In this document: positions 1 through 6,842 of the stretch, piece by piece
Position numbering within the stretch: position 1 is the stretch's first letter
Layout: the number at the start of each line of letters is the position of its first letter
Assembly: GCA_964436865.1 (NCBI GenBank)
Contig: CAYTFK010000274.1
Location: 1-9,769, forward strand
DNA: 9,769 nt
Direction of reading: 5' to 3'
Source: JAXGPP01 sp964436865
Lineage (GTDB): Bacteria > Planctomycetota > Planctomycetia > Pirellulales > Thermoguttaceae
Translations under genes and position numbers: made by a program
Notes under the pieces: model-generated
Seen by the model: only the letters and a program-made list of their open reading frames with translations
What the model was told of the DNA's origin: nothing
Databases searched by the model: none

Positions 1-1158
1 CTCCGGCCCCGCGGCCAGCACGAAGGTGCCGTTGCGACGGGTGACGGCGTACAGCTTGCCGTCGGCGGCGACCACCGACGCGTAGGCTTCGCCGCCGTCG
101 GGCAATCGCTCGCGGTACACCTGCTGGCCGTCAGCGGCCTTGATGCAGTAGGCGATGCCGCGATCGTCGACCCAATAGATATGGTCCTCGAAGACTACGG
201 GCGAGGGAACGTATGGCCCCATCGATTGCTTCCACAGCACGTGCGTGTCGGTGACATCGCCGCTGCCGCCGGCGCGGATCGCCGTGGCGCCCGCGCCGCG
301 CGGGCCGCCCGCCGCGATGTAGACCACGCCGTCCCGGGCCACCGGGGTCGAGGTGGGCGTGCCGCGGACGCCGGTTGCGTACCAGTACAGCCCGCCATCC
401 TCAGGGTCAAGGCCCCAGACCTCCTCGGGTACGAAGAGCACGAGTTCCTGCTTTCCGCCGGGCACGTCGACCAGCGTGGGCGTGCTCCACGAACCGGTAT
501 AGCCTTTGGCCTCGGTCCGCCAGACCTCGCTGCCGGTCTGCTTGTCGAGGGCTACGATCGCCTGGCTCTCGGCATTGGCATTGACAATCACCAGATTCTT
601 GTAGAGCACGATGCTCGCCGCCGAACCCCAACCCATGATCGCCGAACCGGTGCCGACGCTCGTCTGCCAAAGCTGTTTGCCGTCACGATCGAAGGCCAGC
701 ACGCCGGTCTTGCCGAAGAAGACGAAGACGCGCTCGCCATCGGTGGCGGGCGTGCTCGAGGCATAGCCGTGCTGGCGGAGTTGTCCGCTGTAGGGGTCTT
801 CAGGCAGCACGGCCGGCACAGCCTTTTCCCACAAGATCTTGCCGTCGGCGAGATTCACGCAGACGAGGTGCCGTTTCAGGTCTTCCTGCTCGCCGGCACT
901 CGACCGGTCGACGCCGTAGCCGCTATAGCAAGTGACGTACACCCGGTCGCCGGAGACGACGGGACTGGAACTGCCGGAGCCGGGCAGCGGCGTCTTCCAG
1001 GCGACATTCTCGGAATCGCTCCACGCGTCGGGCAGCCCGGTCTGAGTGCTCGCGCTGGAACCGTTCGGGCCGCGGAACTGGGGCCAGTCTCCGGCCCCGG
1101 CCCATGGAGTCGCGCACGCCAGGCTGAGCAGCACGATGAAACAAGCGACCGTACGCAT
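1..1158 (-). CDS. PQQ-like beta-propeller repeat protein, exported (3' end cut by window edge)
   Basis: The reading frame is open from the ATG at 1158 to base 1, giving 386 codons without a stop, so the C-terminus lies outside the window. A signal peptide covers about residues 1-22 (hydrophobic FIVLLSLACA), followed by DWPQFRGPNG, the usual opening of planctomycete outer-surface PQQ-like propeller proteins. Blade-like repeats recur along the chain: SSPVVSGDRVYV (63-75), SSTPATDGERVFVF (134-148), WSTPTLVD (224-231), TSTPVARDGVVYIAAGG (269-285) and PSPVVFEDHIYWV (318-330), each followed by an ALDKQTGSEVW-like turn. Complete relatives are usually a little over 400 residues, so perhaps 20-40 residues are missing. 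A GAGGAGA ribosome site at 1166-1172 lies 7 bases before the start. It begins 53 bp after the LTxxQ gene and is probably co-transcribed with it. The substrate is unknown; members of this family often lack the PQQ-binding residues and may act as binding or scaffold proteins rather than dehydrogenases. Confidence 0.92.
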   Translation of the reverse strand, partial: MRTVACFIVLLSLACATPWAGAGDWPQFRGPNGSSASTQTGLPDAWSDSENVAWKTPLPGSGSSSPVVSGDRVYVTCYSGYGVDRSSAGEQEDLKRHLVCVNLADGKILWEKAVPAVLPEDPYSGQLRQHGYASSTPATDGERVFVFFGKTGVLAFDRDGKQLWQTSVGTGSAIMGWGSAASIVLYKNLVIVNANAESQAIVALDKQTGSEVWRTEAKGYTGSWSTPTLVDVPGGKQELVLFVPEEVWGLDPEDGGLYWYATGVRGTPTSTPVARDGVVYIAAGGPRGAGATAIRAGGSGDVTDTHVLWKQSMGPYVPSPVVFEDHIYWVDDRGIAYCIKAADGQQVYRERLPDGGEAYASVVAADGKLYAVTRRNGTFVLAAGPE

Positions 1159-1211
1159 TGCAGAATCTCCTCAAGGGGATGATGACGAGTTGCCTGAAGT
1201 GCGAAAAGCGA

Positions 1212-2090
1212 TCACTGCTCGCGCGGCTTGACGGGGGGCCGCACGCGCTCGCCGCCGCGGAATCCGCCGCCACCGCCCCCGAATCCGCCGCTGCGTCCGC
1301 CAAAGCCGCCTGCGCCACCAAAGCCGCTGCCCTCGGGGCCGCCGCGTCCGCCAAAGCTCGCCCCTCGCGGGAACTCGAACTCCTCGCCCTTCATCGCGTT
1401 CCACTTCTCTTTCTGCTCGTCGGTCAGCACGGCCAGGATGTCGGCCTCCATCTTTTCGCGTTGTTCCTGCATGCGGGCAAACGTGGCGCGGCGGTCTTCT
1501 GGAGACTGGTTCGGATCGAATCCGCCGGGGCCCTGTGGACGCGACTCGAATTGGATCCGGCGGATCGAGGCCCGCTGGTCGTCGCTCAGGCCGAGCTTGT
1601 CGGCAACTTCGGGGCGGCTCAATCCGCCGATCCCTTCACGCTGGATCCGGAGCTGGCTCAATCGCTCGCGCTGATCGGGGTTGAGAAGGGCGGCAATCTT
1701 CTCCTCGGCCTGCCGATTGGCCTCTTCCGATTTCCGCCGGGCCTCGGCAAATCGCTGCTGGCGCTCTTCCGGGCTCATCTCCTGCATGGCCTGGAAATCG
1801 AAGTTGCCGAACGCCGCCCGGCCCTGCTCCCGGATTTCCTCGGAAAGCGTTTCCCATTGTTTCTTCTGATCGTCGCTCAGCGCAAGTTCCTCGCGGACTT
1901 CGGGCATGCCGAGGAGCATCGAACTCGACGCCTGCATACCGCCGGGCATCCCAAAGCCTTGACCGCCGAAGCCCCCGCCGCCGGCACCGCCAAATCCGCC
2001 GCGGCCGGTTCCGCGCCGCTCTTGAGCCGGCGCAAGTGACACAGCCAAGGCCAACAGGACAACGGTTGTCGCCACAAACGGCCGCCACAT
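1212..2090 (-). CDS. Exported Gly-rich protein with four LTxxQ-type (Spy/CpxP-like) motifs
   Basis: 292 residues from the ATG at 2090, chosen because AAAGGTGG (2097-2104) lies 6 bases upstream and a signal peptide follows at once (residues 1-22, cleavage likely at APA-QE). The frame stays open further upstream to 2579, but that part runs through the esterase gene antisense and has no signal peptide. The mature protein has a Gly-rich linker (29-51), then a charged, mostly helical core with four L-S/T/N-x-x-Q motifs: LSDDQ (71-75), LNPDQ (136-140), LSDDQ (168-172) and LTDEQ (222-226), each followed by basic helix residues such as KKQW or KEKW. The tail (247-280) is almost pure GGFGG-type repeats. 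LTxxQ motifs define the periplasmic chaperone and stress-sensor family Spy/CpxP; similar unnamed proteins are common in planctomycetes. Function is not established. The 53-bp spacing suggests one transcript with the propeller gene. Confidence 0.85.
   Translation of the reverse strand: MWRPFVATTVVLLALAVSLAPAQERRGTGRGGFGGAGGGGFGGQGFGMPGGMQASSSMLLGMPEVREELALSDDQKKQWETLSEEIREQGRAAFGNFDFQAMQEMSPEERQQRFAEARRKSEEANRQAEEKIAALLNPDQRERLSQLRIQREGIGGLSRPEVADKLGLSDDQRASIRRIQFESRPQGPGGFDPNQSPEDRRATFARMQEQREKMEADILAVLTDEQKEKWNAMKGEEFEFPRGASFGGRGGPEGSGFGGAGGFGGRSGGFGGGGGGFRGGERVRPPVKPREQ
1254..1350 (-). repeat. Low-complexity Gly-rich coding repeat
   Basis: In-frame degenerate repeats of a GGN-TTY-GGN type encode the GGFGG and GGSGFGG tail of the LTxxQ-motif protein. 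The plus strand here is dominated by CCGCC and CCAAAGCCGCC units. Such tracts readily change length by slippage. Confidence 0.6.
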
Positions 2091-2110
2091 GATCAACCAC
2101 CTTTCGAGAG

Positions 2111-2166
2111 GGGGTTCAGAATAGAGTTTTAGACAGGTGAGGCACCGGCCTCGCCTATTGAACCCC
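2111..2166 (-). promoter_or_regulatory. Leader stem-loop upstream of the LTxxQ-motif gene
   Basis: A two-layer inverted repeat. The outer arms GGGGTTCA (2111-2118) and TGAACCCC (2159-2166) match perfectly and extend by ATAG/CTAT with a 2-base bulge. An inner hairpin has a 9-bp stem, AGGTGAGGC (2135-2143) against GCCTCGCCT (2148-2156), with one T-G pair and a 4-base loop. It ends about 20 bases before the start codon and just before the ribosome site (2097-2104). No T-run follows on the minus strand, so it is not a classical terminator. It could be an RNA leader structure, an mRNA-stabilising element or a large operator. Structure is seen; function is inference. Confidence 0.45.
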
Positions 2167-2234
2167 GAAGGAGCGCGGAAGTAGCGTGTCGGACGGAAAA
2201 CGCCCAAATCCGAATGCCACAAGACGCTCCTCAG

Positions 2235-2249
2235 AGCCCGCGTGGGGCT
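2235..2249 (-). terminator. Weak hairpin downstream of the esterase gene
   Basis: AGCCC (2235-2239) pairs with GGGCT (2245-2249) around a 5-base loop, about 30 bases after the esterase stop on the minus strand. There is no T-run, so termination is doubtful. No gene is seen in 2091-2277 besides this hairpin and the leader stem-loop. Confidence 0.2.
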
Positions 2250-2277
2250 TCGTCGGCCGTTCCTCGCTCGATTCAGT

Positions 2278-3633
2278 TCATTTCCGCTCTGCCTGACTCG
2301 CCTCCAGCCACGCGATCCCCTGGCGGATATGCCCGTAAACGTCGCCGTGCCAGCCGTGGCCTCCTTCGTACTCGGTGAGTTCCACCTTGGCGCCGCTGGC
2401 GGCAAGCTCTCTCCGCGCGGTCTCGGCCATGGCGATGGGGATGGTGTCCTGCGGCGAGTGCAGGATGTAGTAGGCGCGGCCCTTGGCGGTGGCCAATGGC
2501 GGCAGAATCTCCGGTTTGAAGACCGACATGGCGGCGAACGTGCCTGTGATGGGGGTCGCCTCGCGCAGCGAGGCCGCATAGCAGGGCGGCCCGCCGGACG
2601 ACCACCCCAGCGTGAAGATGTAGCGCGGGTCGAGGCGGTATCGCTTCCCCACGTCCTTGATCACCGACTCGATGAACTCTTCCGTCGGGAATTGCATGCC
2701 TGCCGTCGGCGATTTCTCGGTGGGCCAGACAATCACCTGACCCTTCGTCCATGGAACGGCGACAAGTTCGGCCACGATATAATCGTCCGAGAGAGCGTTC
2801 TGCCAGATCCGTTTCACAAAGGGATGGAACTCCGCGCTGCCGTTGCCGCCGGGCAGGACGATGAGCAGGCGGTGCCCGTCTGGCGCTTCAGGTTTTCGCG
2901 GAGGAATGAGGAAATAGGGTTTGGCCTTGTCGTCATCGGCATAGAGGCGCAATGCCTCGACCTCGGTCGCGCCGACGGGCGAGGGCGGTTGTGCCGCGAC
3001 AGCGTCGGTCTTCTCCGTCTCGTCTGACACGTACTCCGCCTGCACATCGTCGAACCAGACTTTGCCGGGCCCGTAGATCTGTAGCGCCACGCCCAGTTGC
3101 TTTGTGCCGGGCGGGATTTCGGCGATGCCGCTATACTCCTTCCAGTCGTGAGTGACCGGCGGATCGTTGGGCTCCTTGGCACCGATGTAAGCGATCCACT
3201 GATGCGTCGACTGGCCATCAGCGGTGAAGAACTGCACGTCGACCACCGCCTTGGTCGCTTTCCGCGACCTGATCCACGCGCTCACTTTGATCTTCGACGA
3301 GTTCCCGTCGTGCGGTACGACCTGGAGCCACTGGGCGATTGGAAAGTACCGCGGCACCGTCTTGGAGAGACTGAGGCTCTTCCCGCCATCGTGGCCCACG
3401 TTCTTTTCCCAGCGGTAGTCAACACCCGGCACCGCCATGCCCTGCTGCCAGGCGACCGGCGTAGACTGGCCTTGCTCCATATCGCCATTGGCAAGCATGA
3501 AGCCGGGCGGCTGCGCCGCCGGCTTCTCCTGACCCGTGCCGGTCAACGGCAGAAGACCGATGCTTGACCAGACGACGAGCGCGATTCGGGCAACCGGCGG
3601 CATCGCCGCGCGGAAAAGAGTGGGTGTGAACAT
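2278..3633 (-). CDS. Secreted two-domain esterase: N-terminal binding-like domain plus alpha/beta-hydrolase
   Basis: 451 residues. An N-terminal signal peptide (about 1-34, hydrophobic IALVVWSSIGLLPL) predicts export. Residues ~47-203 form a jelly-roll, carbohydrate-binding-like domain with FMLANGDMEQG, RYFPIA, HDWKEY and YGPGKVWFD. Residues ~225-450 form an alpha/beta-hydrolase of the PHB-depolymerase/carboxylesterase type. Its LPGGNG loop (260-265) suits the oxyanion hole; GWSSG (343-347) is the GxSxG elbow with Ser345 as nucleophile; Asp396 in HSPQD and His426 in GGHGW complete a plausible triad. An AGGAGA site (3643-3648) lies 9 bases before the ATG; Met11 is an alternative start. The first domain is about half identical to the C-terminus of the kinase encoded upstream. 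Probable role: ester cleavage on an extracellular or periplasmic substrate bound by the first domain. The substrate cannot be read from sequence; acetyl- or feruloyl-polysaccharide or a polyester are options. Confidence 0.88.
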   Translation of the reverse strand: MFTPTLFRAAMPPVARIALVVWSSIGLLPLTGTGQEKPAAQPPGFMLANGDMEQGQSTPVAWQQGMAVPGVDYRWEKNVGHDGGKSLSLSKTVPRYFPIAQWLQVVPHDGNSSKIKVSAWIRSRKATKAVVDVQFFTADGQSTHQWIAYIGAKEPNDPPVTHDWKEYSGIAEIPPGTKQLGVALQIYGPGKVWFDDVQAEYVSDETEKTDAVAAQPPSPVGATEVEALRLYADDDKAKPYFLIPPRKPEAPDGHRLLIVLPGGNGSAEFHPFVKRIWQNALSDDYIVAELVAVPWTKGQVIVWPTEKSPTAGMQFPTEEFIESVIKDVGKRYRLDPRYIFTLGWSSGGPPCYAASLREATPITGTFAAMSVFKPEILPPLATAKGRAYYILHSPQDTIPIAMAETARRELAASGAKVELTEYEGGHGWHGDVYGHIRQGIAWLEASQAERK

Positions 3634-3667
3634 CAGTTTATGTCTCCTGGGAAAATCGGCTGCTTCA

Positions 3668-3683
3668 TTTGATAATTTGATAA
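3668..3683. repeat. AT-rich 8-bp tandem repeat upstream of the esterase
   Basis: TTTGATAA occurs twice in direct succession, the only clearly AT-rich stretch in the 303-bp gap between kinase and esterase, 35-50 bases before the esterase start. It could contain a -10-like element or an operator for the minus-strand gene, which would make esterase transcription at least partly independent of the kinase. No clear -35/-10 pair was found. Confidence 0.3.
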
Positions 3684-3711
3684 TGCAGTCGCCAGACGTG
3701 TGGCTCTCTTC

Positions 3712-3906
3712 AGCCGCGAAGCGGCGATCGTCGACAGCCAGGGGCGTAAGCCCCTGGTAACCACACCCCTCGCGCGTTCCAAGCCCCGAAGGGGCGACAG
3801 AAGGCCGGAACCAACGTTTCTGTCGCCCCTCTGGGGCTTCTCGATCTTCCGCGATTCTTTCCAGGGGCTTACGCCCCTGGCTATTGACTGCCGCCCTTTC
3901 AGGGCT
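3712..3906. repeat. Six-hairpin near-palindromic intergenic element
   Basis: Six short hairpins are arranged symmetrically about ~3809. Left arm: GCCGC-GAA-GCGGC (3713-3725), CCAGGGGC-GTAA-GCCCCTGG (3738-3757), GCCCC-GAA-GGGGC (3783-3795). Right arm: GCCCC-TCT-GGGGC (3825-3837), CCAGGGGC-TTAC-GCCCCTGG (3861-3880), GCCCT-TTC-AGGGC (3893-3905). The two 20-bp hairpins are exact reverse complements of each other; 3781-3801 and 3819-3839 are reverse complements with two mismatches; the outer pair keeps the GAA loop while its stem bases change in a paired way. The element fills most of the gap between kinase and esterase. From memory, similar CCAGGGGC/GTAA and GCCCC/GAA palindromes are widespread between planctomycete genes, so this is probably a dispersed REP/BIME-like element. 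It may also hinder read-through or stabilise mRNA ends. Confidence 0.8.
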
Positions 3907-3936
3907 ACCGTGCCAAGAAAAGGATTTCCCGGCTTG

Positions 3937-6753
3937 TTATTCGGCGAAAAAGGCTTTCACTTCGTCGAACCAGACCGTGCCCGGACCGTAGACCTGAAGT
4001 CCGATCTGAATCTGCCGGGCGTCGGGAGGAATCGCGACCTGGCCGGTGTATTCCTTCCAGTCGTGGTCGGCGGGCGGATCGCCGTCATCCTCGGCCCCGA
4101 TATAGCAGGCCCACTCGTGCGACTGCCACTCGCCTTTATCGTCGAGGAAGGCGACGTCGACGATCGCCTTGGTCATCTGCTCGGCCTTCACCCGAGCCGC
4201 AACCTGAAGGACTGGCCACTGGCCTTCGCGCTCGACCGCCTGATACCACTCGGCAATCGGGAAGTAGCGGTCGAGCGTCTTCTTGAGACAGAGACTGGCT
4301 TTGCCCTCGTGGGCGTTTTCGCGATCCCAGACGTACTCGACGCCCGGAACCGCCAGGCCCTGCTCCCAGGCCAACGGCTTGTCGTCGCCCTCTTCCATGC
4401 CGGCGTTGGCGAGCTTGAGTTCGACGACGGGCTTGAACGTCCCAGCAAGGAGACCTTCCGTCGGCGACGCGGTGAGGTCGGAGGCCTGCGGCAATGGCGT
4501 GGGATACAACGCTCTGGCGCGAGTCCTCGCATCCTGTTCGCGCAGCAACTCAGCTTGCACCGTGATTCGGTGCGCATGGTCGGCCACACCGGAGATGCCC
4601 GTCACGGCCCCGGTCACGGCGACGCAGGGCCAGAACCAGGCGACAGCGAGAGCGATGCGTCGCCCGCGCAATTCTCCCCCGGCCAAGCCAATTCGCCGCA
4701 GGGCGAGTACTCCCCAGAGCGTCGCCACGGCGGCAAGAAGAGCGGTTACCAAGAAGACCGCGGCGGTTATCACTACCTCGACAGACTCGAAATCCCACGA
4801 ACGTTCCTGCCCCATGAGTTTCGCCATCACCATGGCGGCGCCCCCCAGCGGCATGCTGAACGCCAGCAGCACCGCGCTGGCGATCGCTTGCCGGCACCAG
4901 CGCCGCTGGTCTGCCGGCAAGGTCTGAGTCGACTGCTGTTTAGTCAGATCGCGTGCCGCGTAAATCGCCCAGACCAGGACCGCGCCGGTCGCCGCGCTTA
5001 AGGGCAGGCCCAGCATGCCGGCGAAGAACTGCACATCGGCGTCGAGGTCGATTCCCAATGTGAGATGGCCTGCCAGCAGGAACCAGACAAATATGGCGGG
5101 AATCGCGACGAAGCCGATCACGGCCGCTGACCCGGAGGGTTGCCGAGACCGCGGTTCGTCCCGAGGCTGTCTCCAGGCCGCGGCGATAATGGTTGACGCG
5201 GAAATGCTCGCGGCAAGAATCATCGTCGGAATGGCCGGCGCTGGCAGCAAGGCGCATGCCAGCAGTGCTCCGTGCGCGGCGGCGATGCCCATGAGGAGGC
5301 CGGACAGAATCACGCCGGCCCGATGCCGCAGACGCACGCGGTTAGTGCCATTTCCGCCATTGGCCGGCGCCGGCCGCTCCGCGAGGGCGTGAGCATTGTA
5401 AAGAGCCCCGAGCGCTATCCAGATGAAGATGCCCACCACACCCGCGGCGAACGCCGGCGTGATGAAGTTGTGATCGGGCCAGTTCTGATTCCCGCCGAGC
5501 GCCATCCGCCTGACTTCCATCAGCCAGGGTTGACCGACGCCGAACGACCAGATCTCCGTCGTCTGACCTTCGCCTGTCATCACCACTCGTCCCGGCCAGG
5601 CGAAACAGGCAAACAGCACGACCGCAGCGAATCCCATGGCGAAGCAGATCACCCGGCGTGCGGCGGGATGCACGGTGAGCCAGGCTTCGCGCCATCCGGA
5701 CGCCGTGGCGCCCGATCGGTCTTTGGCTTGCCCGAGAGGCGGACTTTCCATCGCGCCGACTGCTTGCGGTTGCCCGGGACCGAGCGTTTCGCTGATCGTC
5801 TCGACATCGGTCTTGATCTGGCTGGCCGCCTGGTACCGCCTCGCGGGCTCGCGTTCCAGCGCGCGGAGCACGACCTCGTCGAGGCGGACATCGACATGCA
5901 CCTTGCGCGAGGGAGGTTCCAGCCGTCCGGACGGGAGTTCGCCGGTGAGCATCTGGTAGAACACGACGCCCAGCGCATAGATGTCGGCGCGGTGATCGAC
6001 TTCCTGCGGCCGCTCGCGTTGTTCGGGGGCCATGTACTGGGGCGTCCCCATGACGCGGCCCGCTTCGGCGGATCCTGCTTTGCTCGCCGGCCGGGGCGTG
6101 CCTTCGAGGGCGACCAGCCGGGCCACACCAAAATCGGCTACCTTCACTCGGCCAAGCCGATCGATGAGTATGTTTTCGGGCTTGATGTCGCAGTGGACGA
6201 TCCCCTGGTCGTGGGCGTACTGCAGCGCGTCGCAGATCTGCGGCACGATCGCCAGGGCCTCGCGCGGGGCGAGCCGTTCGTAGTTGAGCAGTTGCCGCAG
6301 CGTCGTGCCGTCGACGAACTCCATGACGAAGTAGTACAGGCCGTCGGTGCGGCCGAATTCGTGGATCGTAACAATGCCCGGATGGTTGAGCCGGGCCATC
6401 GCCTTCGCCTCCTGCACGAAGCGGTCGGCGAAGGCGGGGTCCTCGCCGAAGCCGGGCGGCAGGATCTTGAGGGCCACCAAGCGATCGAGTTCCTTCTGGC
6501 GGGCCTTGTAGACGGCCCCCATGCCGCCGCGCCCGACGAACGCGAGCATTTCCAGTTGCGGGAAATGCGGCGCAAGCTCGTCGATCGTCGGCGGATTGAA
6601 GGAGGCCGCCGAGCGGGCCGCCGCTGTTTCCTCCGGGTTGACCTCCACACCCGTCCCCAGAGCGGCTCGTACGAGGCACTCGGGACAGAGTCCCTGCGGC
6701 GCTCCCGCCGGCAGCGCCCGGCCGCAGTTTGGACACATCGATTCCCGTGACAT
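3937..6753 (-). CDS. Polytopic membrane Ser/Thr protein kinase with zinc ribbon and outer binding-like domain
   Basis: 938 residues. A zinc ribbon (Cys7, Cys10, Cys23, Cys26) is followed by a PknB-type kinase domain (~67-325): P-loop GRGGMG (74-79), Lys96 in VALK, Glu115, catalytic-loop HCDIKPEN (187-194) with Asp189, DFG (207-209), APE (242-244). HCD replaces the usual HRD, as in non-RD kinases. About nine membrane segments follow (~368-386, 432-453, 479-503, 505-527, 543-562, 575-598, 621-644, 658-685, 699-721). Loops after segments 2, 4, 6 and 8 are rich in Arg/Lys, so the kinase is cytoplasmic and the C-terminus outside. Residues ~780-937 match the first domain of the next gene, the esterase. 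Most bacterial PknB-type kinases have only one membrane segment. GGGGAG lies only 3-5 bases before the first ATG; Met6 is a less likely start. The sigma gene ends 89 bp upstream. Likely role: transmembrane signalling; targets unknown. Confidence 0.95.
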   Translation of the reverse strand: MSRESMCPNCGRALPAGAPQGLCPECLVRAALGTGVEVNPEETAAARSAASFNPPTIDELAPHFPQLEMLAFVGRGGMGAVYKARQKELDRLVALKILPPGFGEDPAFADRFVQEAKAMARLNHPGIVTIHEFGRTDGLYYFVMEFVDGTTLRQLLNYERLAPREALAIVPQICDALQYAHDQGIVHCDIKPENILIDRLGRVKVADFGVARLVALEGTPRPASKAGSAEAGRVMGTPQYMAPEQRERPQEVDHRADIYALGVVFYQMLTGELPSGRLEPPSRKVHVDVRLDEVVLRALEREPARRYQAASQIKTDVETISETLGPGQPQAVGAMESPPLGQAKDRSGATASGWREAWLTVHPAARRVICFAMGFAAVVLFACFAWPGRVVMTGEGQTTEIWSFGVGQPWLMEVRRMALGGNQNWPDHNFITPAFAAGVVGIFIWIALGALYNAHALAERPAPANGGNGTNRVRLRHRAGVILSGLLMGIAAAHGALLACALLPAPAIPTMILAASISASTIIAAAWRQPRDEPRSRQPSGSAAVIGFVAIPAIFVWFLLAGHLTLGIDLDADVQFFAGMLGLPLSAATGAVLVWAIYAARDLTKQQSTQTLPADQRRWCRQAIASAVLLAFSMPLGGAAMVMAKLMGQERSWDFESVEVVITAAVFLVTALLAAVATLWGVLALRRIGLAGGELRGRRIALAVAWFWPCVAVTGAVTGISGVADHAHRITVQAELLREQDARTRARALYPTPLPQASDLTASPTEGLLAGTFKPVVELKLANAGMEEGDDKPLAWEQGLAVPGVEYVWDRENAHEGKASLCLKKTLDRYFPIAEWYQAVEREGQWPVLQVAARVKAEQMTKAIVDVAFLDDKGEWQSHEWACYIGAEDDGDPPADHDWKEYTGQVAIPPDARQIQIGLQVYGPGTVWFDEVKAFFAE

Positions 6754-6807
6754 GATCTCCCCACCCGGCGATCGCTCTTACTCGGCCCCTACAAGTAGAT
6801 TAAGCAT

Positions 6808-6833
6808 CGGCGGGCCGAGGTTAACACCCGCCG
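6808..6833 (-). terminator. Hairpin between sigma factor and kinase, possible attenuator
   Basis: CGGCGGG (6808-6814) pairs perfectly with CCCGCCG (6827-6833) over a 12-base loop. On the minus-strand transcript it begins about 10 bases after the sigma-factor stop. The following bases (ATGCTTAATC) lack a solid T-run, so at most partial termination is expected, which could lower kinase levels relative to sigma. Confidence 0.3.
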
Positions 6834-6842
6834 GCCGGAATT

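Noticed and set aside
181..1182. 333-codon open frame on the plus strand
   Set aside because: Antisense to the PQQ-like propeller gene, which has repeats, a signal peptide and a ribosome site.
1158..2039. 293-codon Ala-rich open frame on the plus strand
   Set aside because: Antisense to the LTxxQ-motif gene; its Ala-rich stretch mirrors the Gly-rich coding repeats.
2091..2579. N-terminal extension of the LTxxQ gene
   Set aside because: Overlaps the end of the esterase gene in another frame and would bury the signal peptide and ribosome site inside the protein.
3738..3880. Simple intrinsic terminator of the kinase gene
   Set aside because: No T-run follows any of the stems on the minus strand, and the symmetric six-hairpin layout is better explained as a dispersed palindromic element.
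3712..3906. CRISPR array
   Set aside because: The repeats are inverted and of several types, not direct repeats separated by equal-length unique spacers.
3700..5001. 433-codon open frame on the plus strand
   Set aside because: Its first ~70 codons are the palindromic intergenic element and the rest is the kinase gene read antisense; no domain is recognisable, whereas the minus strand has clear motifs.
5272..6750. 492-codon open frame on the plus strand
   Set aside because: Lies wholly antisense to the kinase catalytic and membrane regions. Long antisense frames are expected at this GC content.
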